Assembly (NCBI GenBank): GCA_963942565.1
Contig: OZ012696.1
Coordinates: 25,367,985-25,431,984, forward strand
DNA length: 64,000 bases
From: Maea johnstoni
Lineage: Eukaryota > Annelida > Polychaeta > Spionida > Magelonidae
Direction of reading: 5' to 3'
Part shown: one piece after another, positions 1 to 14,228 of the stretch
Layout: the number at the start of each line of letters is the position of its first letter
Position numbering within the stretch: position 1 is the stretch's first letter
The notes under the pieces: model-generated
Databases searched by the model: none
Seen by the model: the letters and a program-made list of their open reading frames with translations, nothing else
Told to the model about the DNA's origin: nothing
Position numbers and translations under genes: made by a program

Positions 1-34
<34 letters not shown>
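1..34. repeat. (TA)n microsatellite at window edge
   Basis: An almost pure TA run, cut off by the start of the window. No function is inferred. Confidence 0.95.
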
Positions 35-416
35 AGGTGTAAATTGTTGACCTGAGTTACTTAAAGATAAATGCGTATATATAATCGCATGCTGTAAGGT
101 ATCATCTTGCAGGAACTCCAAATTTGCCTTTCAGTTGCCCTAGCCTAGTATATTTAGCAGGCAAGTATGGTACTTAAAAATCAATTATCTCATGATTGGC
201 AAAATTCCAGGCTTTTGATTGGTCAATTGGCATATGATATGAAGTTGTATTAACCTCTCAGAATCCTATATTAACCTCCCAGTATTTGTATGTATGTATG
301 TATGTTCATTTCTTTTACCTATGAAGAGGTCGAGGAGGCAATCATGAGATAAATTCGTTATCAACTGTTTTGGAGTATGATACAACTTATATCTTGCAAT
401 CAGAGGGCTGTATCTG

Positions 417-1050
417 TACGATAGCCCGGTAAAACAAGGCCTGCAAATTACCAATGACTTTGGCCTATGGGATGTGCTAGGGAATATGGTTGACGGCAAT
501 TTATTGAGTAAGAGTCAGTGGAAAAAGATTGTGTGGGAGAGGGCATGGGCTAAAGAAAAAGAGGTATGGAATGAAGAATTTTTTTAATAATAGACATCTA
601 GACTTAGTTAAACTAGTAATGCCACATCCGGGGTATTCAATTTGGTGGTGTATCTCCGATCAGAATCGTGGGTATATGAAAAGATGCGAATTAATGGTTA
701 GAATTCTCTGCCATACCACTATGTTAAAAGGGGATGATTGTAGACTAAGGAGAGCTACTTATGCCGAAAAAATGTATATCTTGTGTGAAATTGGTGGAGT
801 CGAGGATGCTAAACATATCATAATGCAGTGCCCATCCCAAACCGTACATAGGACTGAAATGTCCAACGAAATAAGTAGGATCCATCATGATAACGCAAAC
901 ATAGACATGTTCAGTGTCATGCTAGGTAACACTATAGAAGGAGTACATTGGGAATCTATGTGTATGATATGGAAGATATCATGTACGTATATAGCAAAGA
1001 TGTATTGGGAGACATTAAACGCCAGACAAGCACTAACGGGCACAAAGTGA
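417..1050 (+). pseudogene. LINE ORF2 3' fragment (C-terminus with zinc knuckle), one frameshift
   Basis: This is the last ~210 codons of a LINE ORF2. It aligns residue for residue with the ORF2 C-termini at 4300-6042, 44584-48168 and 52729-54408: shared landmarks are SQWKKIVWERAW, a YSIWW block and the knuckle C-E-I-G-G...H-I-I-M-Q-C. The upstream part reads in one frame from 417 and stops at a T7 run (579-585); the rest continues in another frame to the stop at 1048-1050, so about one base has been lost or gained in that run. Everything 5' of the RT thumb region is missing. Sequence just upstream of 417 shows no match to the other copies, so this is a 5'-truncated or broken insertion. The encoded segment follows the RT domain and is thought to bind nucleic acid in this LINE group. 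Confidence 0.85.
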
Positions 1051-3023
1051 TTAATCTGGCATCACTTATTGATGTTGCGCTGTCTCACTCTAAATTCAAC
1101 CACTAAGCCTAGTGGATAGGCATTAGGAATTACGTGAGACTGTTTGTAATACCATCGTAAAGTAACCACTCTAGAGTTTAGCCTAGGCACTAAGCCTAAA
1201 GGCTAGGAGACGAATTAAACTCCATGAGACCATCTAGATGTATGTCTCAAAACGATAGGTAGCTCTTCGTTACCCTTTACTTATAATTTCTTTTCAAGTT
1301 CTTGTTTTTCGTTCTTCTAACCCACCACTTAATGGTGATGGTGTGCAGAGGGATAAAATCAAGAAAACCTCATTCGAGGTAAAACCCTGTAAAATGGAAA
1401 CTGTGTTTATATTGAGGTGAGCTCAAGCAGCTAAGTTAAAGAAAACTTATATTTGAAACACCAAGACCTCGGGGATTAGATAACTATTGCTAGAAAGGGG
1501 ACAGGAGCGCGAAACTAGGAGTTGTCTTATTTTGAGTGTGGCATAAGATCAGTTTAGAAAAAATGACAGCGATAGTGCAGTTCTTCAGTGGACCAAATAT
1601 AAACTAAACATGCTCGTACTAGCTAATGTACACAGGTTGGTGTGTTTTTAAGTTATTTAGAGAGCAATTCACAATATGTAGTCTTGTTTGTGGAGAGTTT
1701 TTTCTGCTTAGAATCAGGGATAAGGGGATTTACATGCCCATTAGCTCTCAGCTTCAAGGACGCGTATTAAACCCACTGACCATTGCAGTTGACTTGTTAC
1801 TGCAATAACATATCCTTACTATACATCACTATACAATACTTTTCCATCCCTTACGGGTAGTTGACGTCTATGTTGATTCCCATGTCCAGAAACCCGTTTG
1901 ACTAACCGTTGAAGGTCAAGATATTTATAGGTTTGACTTAAAGCTAGTATCAAAGGGATCCGAGGGTCGCGGTGTTTCCAACCATGAGACAAACAACTTC
2001 ATGAGTTATTAACGGTCGATTTATTAAGAGGCATTTTCAGCCGTGACACATACAACGACAAAAGTTAACCATGTATTTCTTAGGGGCTTGACTTGCTATT
2101 CTCTTCCCTACACGTGGAAAACGGTTCTTTGAATATAGACTGCCTGCCTGCTCTGATGGCCGTGTGGTCTGAGGCATTGCCACTGACTGCTTCCTGTCTC
2201 TCATCATTAGAGAATCAATCGCGGTTGTGGCATGTGAGAAAGGTGTCAGTGACTTTATGTTATCCGGTGGTTTTGTCGTCTCTCCTGTTTCGTCCACCAT
2301 ACCCAGTACTGGATAATCAAGATTTTTTCTGAGTGTCGCAGAAAAGCAGACGATAATCAAAATCCAAATTGAATTTAGATCTATATTTTACTGTATCTCG
2401 ACTTTCAGATTATGCCACTCTTACAGTACACAGCTTGGCCTTTTCGAGGCCTAAATAGTACAACGGAACCAATATGCTCTGTTAATGCTCACAGCGGCCA
2501 AATAGGCAGCTTGATCATTTCATGATATATCATGTATGGATACATAATTAGAAAATTCCCTGAAGATTTTTTTATTATTATTCTTTACCAAAAACTGCAT
2601 TTCAGATATTTTGTTTTCGGTTCCCAAAATTGTGTTAATCTAGGCATTGATGTGCTAAACATTGTTCACTGAGAGGAGTTGCCAGTGGAGGATTAGTTGG
2701 AAGTTTTCTTTACTGGGGGCCTGGCCTGGTGCCCGAGTGGGATAAGACAATTTAGCACTGTTCACTGACCCTCACCATTTGGCCTTTTCACCGGATGCCC
2801 CAGTTATCGCTAGATAACATATGCAATTGGCCAGTCCAGATCCTGCCCTAATGTGCCAGAGAACGTGACGAGCACAACATTCCAAATACCGATTTTTCTA
2901 CCAATGCAAACAGTCTGGTCAAAATTTAGCCGAATATGGGAAGAAAAAGTGCCCTGATACGAATTTCTTCATCCCGTAGTGGCCAGAATGCGCACTTTCT
3001 CGAGGCAGAAGAGGTCATATGCC
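1051..3023. other. Non-coding: LINE 3' flank, then unassigned sequence
   Basis: The first few hundred bases are probably 3' UTR of the LINE fragment, by analogy with 290-700 bp UTRs on the other copies, but the 3' tail could not be found. Several 60-107 codon ORFs here have no recognisable domain and overlap on both strands. No gene is supported. Confidence 0.6.
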
Positions 3024-4094
3024 AAATGCCAAAATATCGTTTTTGTACAATTATCAACAGTCTTATCAGGATTCATAAGTAATATGGAAAGGAAACATTT
3101 GGAAAAATAAGCATATCTTCCTGAATACGCGCCTGCTTGTATGAAAAGATGAATCAATCTATCTCTCACAGCGCACCTGCCACATTCCTGTATATATATA
3201 ACCGTGACCCCTACGGTGGCTGTCTTAACCTAGGCACACCCCGAGCCCCTCGGGGAAGTATGGTCTGCTACTCCCATACCTTTGAAAATAACTTGGGGAT
3301 AAAATGAGAGTTCACAACATATTTGAAGGAGAGTTGTCATTTGGGTTCTAAATACCACTCCTCCTTCAAATATTTTTTTAAATGCTTTTGTTAAGAAATA
3401 TATTCAAAATCGTAAGTTTCTTTTCGCCGCACTGAGTGTGAATGGCTTAATGAAAGAGCGTGTCGATTTTTACAGACAGGGGTCCGTAACTTTAAAAAGG
3501 GATGGAGGGATGTACTGTTGAACAGGGTCTTGCTGAAAGACCCCTTTCTAACCCTTAGAAATGCCAAAATATCGTTTTTGTACAATTATCAACAGTCTTA
3601 TCAGGATTCATAAGTAATATGGAAAGGAAACATTTGGAAAAATAAGCATATCTTCCTGAATACGCGCCTGCTTGTATGAAAAGATGAATCAATCTATCTC
3701 TCACAGCGCACCTGCCACATTCCTGTATATATATAACCGTGACCCCTACGGTGGCTGTCTTAACCTAGGCACACCCCGAGCCCCTCGGGGAAGTATGGTC
3801 TGCTACTCCCATACCTTTGAAAATAACTTGGGGATAAAATGAGAGTTCACAACATATTTGAAGGAGAGTTGTCATTTGGGTTCTAATTACAACTCCTCCT
3901 TCAAATATTTTTTTAAATGCTTTTGTTAAGAAATATATTCAAAATCGTAAGTTTCTTTTCGCCGCACTGAGTGTGAATGGCTTAATGAAAGAGCGTGTCG
4001 ATTTTTACAGACAGGGGTCCGTAACTTTAAAAAGGGATGGAGGGATGTACTGTTGAACAGGGTCTTGCTGAAAGACCCCTTTCTAACCCTTAGA
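3024..4094. repeat. Direct tandem duplication of a ~536-bp unit
   Basis: Copy 1 is 3024-3558 and copy 2 is 3559-4094. They match base for base except for a few changes near the middle (TAAATACCACT against TAATTACAACT) and one single-base length difference, so the duplication is recent. Each unit contains a hairpin (ATTTGAAGGAGA...TCCTCCTTCAAAT) and a small stem CCCCGAGCCCCTCGGGG. It has no long ORF. Confidence 0.95.
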
Positions 4095-4299
4095 TACCCT
4101 GCTAGCTAACATGCCACCAACCCTCTCCTAAGAGTGTCTGCGTTCCCACTAGTAGTCCAAACGGTGCTGGTCACCGACACTTCCTTTCCAGCAAGAATAA
4201 AATATTTTAAAAATATTTTTAAATGGACTGAAAAAAAATGTTAGAAAAATTCACAATAAACATGAATAAAACATTAGCAAAATGTTCAATAACCATATG

Positions 4300-6042
4300 A
4301 TATGGTCACGCTTAGACAGATGGTGGGTGCAAACTCGAGTGGTTTCAGACCTCCAAGGTGCATGCAGGAAGGGGAGTTCATGCGTCCACACCGCTCTCAC
4401 GCTTCAGGAAACTATATCCAAGGAGCGTGAGAGGAATAGTAAGGTCTTCGTGGCATATTACGATGTCTCGAAGGCCTTTGACTCGGTGTGGATCGATGGA
4501 CTCTTCTTCCAGCTGCACAATTTGGGTATTAGAGACTCCCTGTGGAGAATTTTATATAAAATGTACATCGACTTTTCCTGTTGTGTTAAAATTGGGAATG
4601 TAAGTTCCACATGGTTTAATATGGAGTGTGGGATTCATCAGGGAGGTTTCCTCTCCCTGATGAAGTACACTGTCTTTATTGACTCACTTCTCAGAGAATT
4701 AGAACAAAGCAGCCTGTGCTGTACAATCTATCATATCCCTTCGTCACCGGTAGGCTATGCTGATGACTTGGCGGCATGCACTTTAAATAAGTATAAGATG
4801 GATCAAGTCATGAAGCTAGTATACCAGCATAGTTGCACTTGGAGATATAGCTTTAACCCAGGTAAAAGTGCGGTACTGGTATATGGCGAAAATGCCAAAG
4901 AAAAACGTATAGGGTCAATATATAGGGAGTTCAAGCTAGGAAGTGGTAAAGTCGTGGAAAAATTACACTATGACCACGTCGGTATAAAATCATGCGCAAT
5001 GGGTGATACTCATATTAGAACAATAGAGAAAATTGAGAAGGCAAAAAAAGCCCTTAATATGTCAACCAACATGGGTGTTGTAAGAGGTGGGCTTAACCTC
5101 CACACATGTTGCTTGATATATTGGTCGGTGGTTTTCCCATCATTATGCTTCGGATGTGAGGTATGGATTATTAAACCGAAAGATGTTGAACTACTCCACG
5201 GGTTTCAGAGATATGCAGCCAGAGGGCTGCAAAGGTTACACTCGAGATCAATAAATTCTACTAGTACTGCATGCTTAGGCTGGATGGACATAATTCGAGT
5301 GATACAAGCAAAAAAGCTAATTTTCGTTAGATCTATTGCCTGCATGTATGAATTTATTCCTATTAGAAGAATTTTTATTGAGAGATTAGCCGAATACGAT
5401 CCAGACAACCAAAACCCCCTTGATAGTCCCATTCTGGATATATTAAATATATCAAGGAAATTTGGTCTATTCAATCAAATCCAGAATATGTTCGCAGGAA
5501 CCCCTGTCTCAAAACTAAGTTGGAAAAAACTAGTTTGGGAACGTGCGTGGACCCTAGAACGGGAACAATGGCGTTTAAACTCGGAATCTGATAAACACTT
5601 TGACTTGATAAACAAGGCAATGAACGGCCCGAATTACTCGATATGGTGGACCATCGCAGATGGAGACCAGTCCAAAATGAAACAATGTGAGATAATGGTC
5701 AAATTGCTAACTCATGCTAGCCTATTAATGAGCGATGATTGTAGACTTAAGAGGCTACCTTTCGGATCTAGGATGTGCATAAGATGTGGTTTATTCTCAC
5801 CAGAGGATACAAACCACATGATTATGCAATGCCCCCTAAATGAAATGCACAGAATCAACATGTTTAATGAGATATCCGAACATTATGCATTAGAGGTAGG
5901 AGAGTGTACATTTGAGATACTTCTGGGCAATCTCCTGACAGGGAGAACCCAAGAGGAGATGCTTACTTTATGGGATATCTCGAGTCAGTATATCTCGTTA
6001 ATGTACAGAGATGTACTAGCGAGCAGGAAAGGAGTTGGGTAA
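4300..6042 (+). CDS. LINE ORF2 fragment: reverse transcriptase and C-terminal zinc knuckle
   Basis: The intact frame encodes ~580 residues of a LINE ORF2 beginning at I-W-S-R-L, the equivalent of L-I-W-K-R-L in the full copy at 44584. Visible RT motifs are YYDVSKAFDSVWIDG (domain 3/A), CGIHQGG (B) and GYADDLAA (catalytic C, near 4757). The C-terminal knuckle C-I-R-C...H-M-I-M-Q-C lies near 5780-5830. An ATG at 4282 lies in the host DNA element and the target duplication, so the first 18 bases of the open frame are not LINE. The apurinic endonuclease and ORF1 are missing by 5' truncation, so this copy cannot move by itself. The RT would copy LINE RNA at a nicked chromosomal target. Confidence 0.92.
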   Translation: MWSRLDRWWVQTRVVSDLQGACRKGSSCVHTALTLQETISKERERNSKVFVAYYDVSKAFDSVWIDGLFFQLHNLGIRDSLWRILYKMYIDFSCCVKIGNVSSTWFNMECGIHQGGFLSLMKYTVFIDSLLRELEQSSLCCTIYHIPSSPVGYADDLAACTLNKYKMDQVMKLVYQHSCTWRYSFNPGKSAVLVYGENAKEKRIGSIYREFKLGSGKVVEKLHYDHVGIKSCAMGDTHIRTIEKIEKAKKALNMSTNMGVVRGGLNLHTCCLIYWSVVFPSLCFGCEVWIIKPKDVELLHGFQRYAARGLQRLHSRSINSTSTACLGWMDIIRVIQAKKLIFVRSIACMYEFIPIRRIFIERLAEYDPDNQNPLDSPILDILNISRKFGLFNQIQNMFAGTPVSKLSWKKLVWERAWTLEREQWRLNSESDKHFDLINKAMNGPNYSIWWTIADGDQSKMKQCEIMVKLLTHASLLMSDDCRLKRLPFGSRMCIRCGLFSPEDTNHMIMQCPLNEMHRINMFNEISEHYALEVGECTFEILLGNLLTGRTQEEMLTLWDISSQYISLMYRDVLASRKGVG

Positions 6043-6557
6043 TTCAGGATATAATCTTCAAGTACCTGAGTATCATATGCTCGATAATGTTAAGATTTGT
6101 TTTGACATCCATGTATTAAGCTGTTACAGTACACAGCGCCACCTATACTCTGATATTGATATACTGTACAGGTTTAACACTATGTTCATGTTAAGTTATA
6201 TTTTTTTTTCATAAACCACGCGCATATGCTCCCTGTGGAAAATGTATTTATTCTTCTTTGTGACACTACCCGTAATTTCATCGTGGTACGTGCAAAGGTA
6301 ATAAACAACTATGGCAGCATTTTTTGTAATGACTACCACCTTATTACCCCAATTCCCGGCACAATATTGGAGCAATGTAATCATGTCAAAAATTTGCCGT
6401 TCATATTTTATGTTAGTTTCCTTTCAATTTTCAGTTTGTTTATCTAGATGTTCAATTTATATGTTTCAACATACTCGCAATGTGTATGTATGATTTTGTC
6501 AAACTGTTTCAAGAAGTATGATTTTGTAATGATGTTACAGCAAATAAACATACTACT
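4300..6557 (+). mobile_element. 5'-truncated LINE inserted into the DNA element, TSD ACCATATG
   Basis: The insertion is bounded by ACCATATG at 4292-4299 and 6558-6565. The left flank continues into the right flank when compared with the second copy of the host element at 32.8 kb. The LINE starts inside the RT domain and keeps an open frame to its stop, followed by a 515-bp 3' UTR. It ends in AAATAAACATACTACT, which contains an AATAAA signal and no poly(A). The open frame suggests a fairly young insertion. Confidence 0.9.
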
Positions 6558-6599
6558 ACCATATGGAAAACAGTAGTGAAATAACAAACGTAAATAATG

Positions 6600-7560
6600 T
6601 TATGCAATAAAGATATGATATTAGTAAAACAATTACGAGAATAAAGGAATATTTTCAAACAATACTAACCAATATTTTTTTATCAGAATGTTGGATAACA
6701 TTATATTAACTTTTATCAACATTTATAGTTAATGTTTAACATCAGCTTTTTACAAATGTTGTTTTTAGCATTTATTGAATGTTTTATTGACATACTTTTA
6801 AATGTTTCTTAAACGTCTAAAAAAGTATAAATAAAATGTCAATATTAATGAAATGTTAAACAATATTTTTCCATAAAATATTTGACAATTTTAAACAATT
6901 TTATTTTTTAACAATTAAAATAAATGTTTTAAAGCTGCATAATAAAGGAATATTTTTTGACAATGTTAAACAATATTATTTCATAATAATGTTTGATAAC
7001 ATTATATTATCTTTTATCAACATGTATAGCTAATGTTTTATATCTGCGTATTACAAATGTTGTTTTAACATGTATTGAATATTGTATTGACATACTTTAA
7101 AATGTTTATAAAACGTCTGAAAAAGTATATAAATATAATGGCATTGTTTACATAAATTAAATGTTAAACAATATTTTTCCAAAATATGATTGATAATATT
7201 AAACTATACTTTTTGTAACATTTAAAATAAATGTTTTTAAGCTGCCTATTACAAATGTTTCTTTAAATATTAATTAATTATTGTATTTACAAAGTTTAAA
7301 ATATTTCTGAAAAAATTAAAATCAAATATCTAAATACATATTAATAAAATAATAACCAATATGTTTCTCCAGTAATGTATGATAACATTAGCCTATCTTG
7401 TATCAACATTTTAAATAGATTTTATACATCTGCTTTTTACAAATGTTTATTTAAAAATCTGTTTGATATCAAGAACACATCCTGTGAAATCTTTGTGAAA
7501 CATCTGAACACAGCTGTAACAAAATGTTAAAACTGACATTAAAAAAATGTGAATAAATGT
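6600..7560. repeat. Internal tandem sub-repeats of the DNA element
   Basis: A composite unit of about 300 bp recurs about three times with decay. Recurring words are AACAATATTTTTCC, TTTGATAACATTATA, TTACAAATGTTG and AAACGTCTGAAAAAGTA. The second copy (39534-40085) has fewer units, so length differs between copies through unit number. Confidence 0.75.
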
Positions 7561-8549
7561 TTTGAAATGTTTTGGCCGAATTTTTTGTTCAACAATACGA
7601 TAAAACTGGCCTTTGATAATTCGAAAAAAACTTTATAAAAATGATTTTAAAACAAAATCCGTATGAAATATTTCAATATATATTGAGGAATGCCCTATGA
7701 TATTGCCACATAATGATGTCAAAATGAAAAAAAACAGCAACAATTCAGCATTATCATCTTAATATTAAATTATATTAATTTATAATCCTACAATTGTTAA
7801 AAACATCTCTGAGAAAGCAACATTTTATGCTATATTTAGATAAATATGATCGATAAACATGGATTATTGACTAGAAAATTTAGGGAAAAATTGTTTCCTA
7901 ATAAATATACCATTACTTGCATTGATTTAGAATCTTAGGTTTCTTAAAAAGCATGAAATACCAGAGTGTGTCATTCAGAAAGGCATTGATTAGGGCGGAC
8001 CAAAGGAATATAAGTAACCTTCCCTTCTATCTTGAAAGCATGATTTGTACAGTTAGACTGACAAGAAATCCCTAAGATAAATATTTCAAAAATATTGAAA
8101 TAATGTTGATTAAAATGTTACAAAAAATGTTGGCATGATATTTCCAGGCCAGCAATTTCAATGTGGATAAATATCCTCAACAACAATGCCAAAATGTTTC
8201 TTAGAAATAGTTTATGAATAATTTAAGCAGCATTGTATTACTATATACTTAAAATATTGTGAAAATAATAATTTGAATATTATAAGAAATGTTTCGGTAA
8301 TAATTTTCAGGCCAAACGTTTTAATATTAATATATATTTTTCAGAAACATTTGATGAATAATTTATGCAATATTGTGTTAATGCATCTTAAACATGTTTT
8401 AGAAATAATGATACATATATTATAAGAAACATTATGCTAATAATTTTCAGGCCAAACGTTTTAATATTAAGAAACATTATCAGAAATATTTCACGGATAT
8501 TACCTAAACTATTTTGTAGACATAGCACAAATTCTTTGTGTTTGGTGGG

Positions 8550-9510
8550 TTAAGCAGTCACCGCAGACACGACACGACCAGACTTATTTATAACTACCCA
8601 CACAACAAAACACATGAAGAAATGTGAAGAACCAGTCAACGTTAAAGATCTGATGAATATTAATGTGGGTCTTAGGAATGACTACTGCGTAGTGACTTTT
8701 GCCTCGAATGCTGATTGGTCATTTGTGGTAGTTCAGGTGGAAACTGGTCCAGCATGGTCATGGGGTGGTAGACTGGACACTTAATTTGCACTTCATTTGC
8801 TTTGCCAACAGAGGTAGTGGAAGGACATCAGGGGTTGCGGCGTGAGACCTAAATGTACCAAATAAGATTTTTGAGCTAAAATTCAGCGTTACGGCGTTTT
8901 ATCCATTTTTATGCATAGTTACAATGTCAATCTTGCAAATGTTACGGGGTTTAAAATCGGTTTAATTCATTCCCATCCTGATTTTGGTGGTTTCCCTCAT
9001 AGAACTTTTTACCCTATCTTGATAAGTCAAAAGTTCATGCAAAGATTATAAATTCATTGAAATCACCAATTTGTTACGAAAAACGATGATAAATCTTTAA
9101 ATATGATATAAATCTTGTTATAGATGAAAATAGTATCACTATTTTGTGCTCTTTTCTTGTCTATGAATATACACAAGCACTAAAGCAAACAAAGTGCCAT
9201 CAGAAGAGATATTCAAGGATGTAGTGGTTGGTTATTCGGTACCCGAAATGTCCCCCTAAAATGTGTAGTCTCCGTAGTAGCAGGTTCAGTGACAGCAGAA
9301 AGATGTTATATGAAAATACTCTTTATATATAGGTAGCTTTATCATGACAGGTACCATTAATCTACAAATATGCACTCCAGTTACTTTTATGAAACACAGC
9401 CAGCTGTATATAGTGTAAATGTAGTCTCCGTTCCAGCATGTAGTCTCCGTAGTACCCTAGGAGAATTACAGCTATGGAGATTCTTCTCTTAGTTCAGTTT
9501 ATCACAAATA
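8550..9510. other. Non-coding interval
   Basis: No ORF above 60 codons and no splice-framed domain is visible. GTAGTCTCCGT is repeated three times (about 9265, 9421 and 9440). Confidence 0.5.
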
Positions 9511-9672
<162 letters not shown>

Positions 9673-9821
9673 GTTCGAACGATAAATCCAAATATCATCT
9701 TATTAATCGGTGCGCCACGAAAGTAGCACTATCTATAACCCAAAGAATTATCAATAATGCATGATTATATTCGTCCGAAAGAAGCTCATTTATTGCTATG
9801 AAATTATAAAAAAAAACTGAC

Positions 9822-11745
<1,924 letters not shown>

Positions 11746-11871
11746 TGAAATAACCCAATGCAAGAGGTTGTAAGATAGGTGCTTATATTAACTGTTCAGG
11801 AAGGAAATCGCGCTGTTTTGCATGGGGCGCCCGCGGTTGCAAAAATAGGGCTTGTTGTAGTGTAGTTGTGG

Positions 11872-11910
11872 GGATCCGTGCGCCGAAACTGATGGCCGGC
11901 GCACGGATCC
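11872..11910. repeat. GC-rich hairpin, member of a two-copy family
   Basis: GGATCCGTGCGCC and its exact complement GGCGCACGGATCC form a perfect 13-bp stem with a 13-nt loop. A close relative in inverted orientation is at 61775-61816, with some matching flank (AAGGCCCAAATACAG against AAGCCCATAGTACAG). The family is unknown. Confidence 0.85.
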
Positions 11911-13996
11911 AAGGCCCAAATACAGGGCATCACTGGTTGCAATGAAGTAGGGGCCTTTAAGGACACATAAGCAGGGCCGCTGTAGAAGGGTGAAAACATC
12001 CAAAAATAATTGTTTCACCTACTTACCTACCATTTTTTGTCGGCTGTAATAAATATTTCAAAATCCAAAAGGAATTGATTTTGAAGTATGGCATGTATAA
12101 GTTTTTACTTTTTAGACCTCCAACACAAGCAAAGCATGTCTTTTTATCAGTTCATAAATCTGAAGGTGATGTGAATATTTCACAGAAGATATATTAACAA
12201 TGCAAAGGAATTCAAATCATGTCATTTTTCTCTGTATAATCAACCAAGTCAGGCCAAACCCCTAAAATACCTGGCAGTGGCGGCCACCCCATATAAAACA
12301 CCAATTTTACATGACTTTACTTGCGGTTGCGAATAAAAACAAACAAACGAACATTCACCTTTGCAATGCAAGGTTTATACAGAGAGTTGAACATAAAATG
12401 CCATCATATCCTAACTATATATAGCAATATATCCAGGGTGCAACACAGTAGATAGTCCGATAGTCATGACTATCTAATCACCAAAAATCAGCATGTCGGG
12501 CTATGTGAAGGGCCCCCCACCTTGCCGGATCTGACTATCTATTATTAGACATGGCTTCACAGCAGCAGTCACTCACAGGCAGCCACAGCCATCTCGACAC
12601 AAAGAGCTCTTTGGCACAGCTCAATAATTAGGTCAAAGGTCAAGTGATTCCCACTCAGAGAAGCACTTGTCACCAGGACTCAGCTCAGTGGCACCTCCAA
12701 CTTCCTGGTCTTACATCATAAGCTCATAAAGTGAAAACATTTATGTGTGCCTCCCAAAATAAGATATGTTAATAATGACAAATGGCTCATAAGAAATACA
12801 CTTTTGCTGCCCAAGCTCTACCTGGTAATATGCAACAGAGACACATGATTCTTCATCATACCATTTCAGAGATATGTTATCACTTCACTATCATAAAGCA
12901 AAATATTGTAAAAATTCAGAAATAAAAAACATTACCTGAAACTACTGTTCTTGATCTTCTGGAAGATGTTTTGTTGTCGCTATATGAAATTAATTATATA
13001 ATATTTGACCTGTGTAAAACTAAGATTTGGCAGAGTACATTCAGAGTTTGATTTACTATAAATTAAAAATCCCATGTGATTTCTTGATGTGTAACTATAA
13101 GTATCTTAATCATATCCTTTATCTATTTCTATGGGTGAACTTGTCTTTGGAAGTCATGAAGAAAAAGGGAGATCAGCAAGGAACGAATTCTGAGATTATA
13201 AGGAATTCCAAAATTTCATTTACCCTATAAGAGTACCACATTAGATGAAGAAAAAAATATCTGAAAGAAAAAACCATTAATATCTTAAACACTTCAAACC
13301 TCCTCAATCGCCCTATATGTACTTTTATTCTTTAGATTTTTATGTTTTATTCTACAAATCATCGACTGAACAGAAAATTAAGGTGTTGAATTCTGAAAGC
13401 CTGGCGGGACTTTCTGAAAGCCTGGCGGGACTATCTGATCTTGAGCAAAAGCAGTGGAATTCCGCAAATTGACTAGATCTTTATAATCTACATGTCAGAG
13501 ATTTCTCTGGGGAAATAAGTTGGCACATACTAATTGATACTGAATAATTAAATTAATAAATTCAATCCTTCAAGACATGTTATACATTCGGAGTAAAGAT
13601 GCAGATAATTCTTTTAAATATTTGGTATTGCTTAAAGCAGTGGAGAAGGCACGTACAATTTGATTCAGACCAGATCGATAATAAGTTTATGCAGTATGCC
13701 TTAGCACAAATCAGTCAAAATGAAAAAGATCCAAACTTGGGCATGGGCGATAACAAGGAGATAGCCATATAAGCATATTTTCAGAAAGACGAGCGGCTCA
13801 TGGCTACGATATACAGATATCAGCACTCGTAGAATTCTCTGCACATACACCGCCTCTTGGTGACAATCCATATAGTGGCAATATGTGGATCCTCCTGCAT
13901 TTTATTTAATGAGTAAGATCGCGGCTGTTCTACAGGTAGCCATTTTGGTTTCAGATCGAGGTTCTATACTGTTTTTTTGTACTACCACACTTATGT
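11911..13996. other. Non-coding interval
   Basis: No coding exon, repeat boundary or RNA gene is recognised. A short direct repeat (GAAAGCCTGGCGGGACT, twice) lies at about 13397-13432. ORFs are at most 81 codons and have no domain. Confidence 0.5.
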
Positions 13997-14228
13997 CAGG
14001 GGCGAGTTTTCTTTGGTTTTGGTTTAGCCTCGTGTTTGACTGGGCGTTGTTCAGGACCACCAACGTTGATCAACGTAATGGGAAAACGGAATCTGAACGG
14101 GATCAACGTTTACTTGAGATGACGATCTGAATGGGATACGTTGGATCAACGTTGATCAACGTTTATGGTTTTGAACGAGGCCCACGTCGAACCCGAGGCT
14201 AAACCAAACCAAAGAAAACCCGCCCCTG
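13997..14228. mobile_element. 232-bp hAT-like miniature element
   Basis: The termini CAGGGGCGAGTTTTCTTTGG and the matching complement at the right end give about 38-bp inverted repeats. CAGGG-type ends are common in hAT elements. GTTGATCAAC palindromes recur in the middle. The 8-bp flanks (ACTTATGT and ACCAGCTC) do not match, so either the insertion is old or the family call is wrong. Confidence 0.75.

Larger units (their letters stand above)
4188..8549. mobile_element. Non-autonomous DNA element, copy 1, split by a LINE
   Basis: The left part (4188-4299) and right part (6558-8549) become contiguous once the LINE at 4300-6557 is removed, and then align with a second copy at 32753-40085. The termini resemble an imperfect inverted repeat: CCCAGCAAACA at the left end of copy 2, and TTTGGTGGG here (reverse complement CCCACCAAA). 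The interior is rich in AATGTTT/AAACATT words and in tandem sub-repeats, with no ORF. No target duplication is clear, so the superfamily is unassigned. The end positions are approximate. Confidence 0.7.

Noticed and set aside
4282-4299. ATG 4282 as the start of the RT fragment
   Set aside because: It lies in the host DNA element and target duplication; the LINE begins at 4300.
12630-12642. AGGTCAAAGGTCA as a nuclear-receptor DR1 site
   Set aside because: Perfect to the motif, but no gene or promoter is nearby and one 13-mer can occur by chance.
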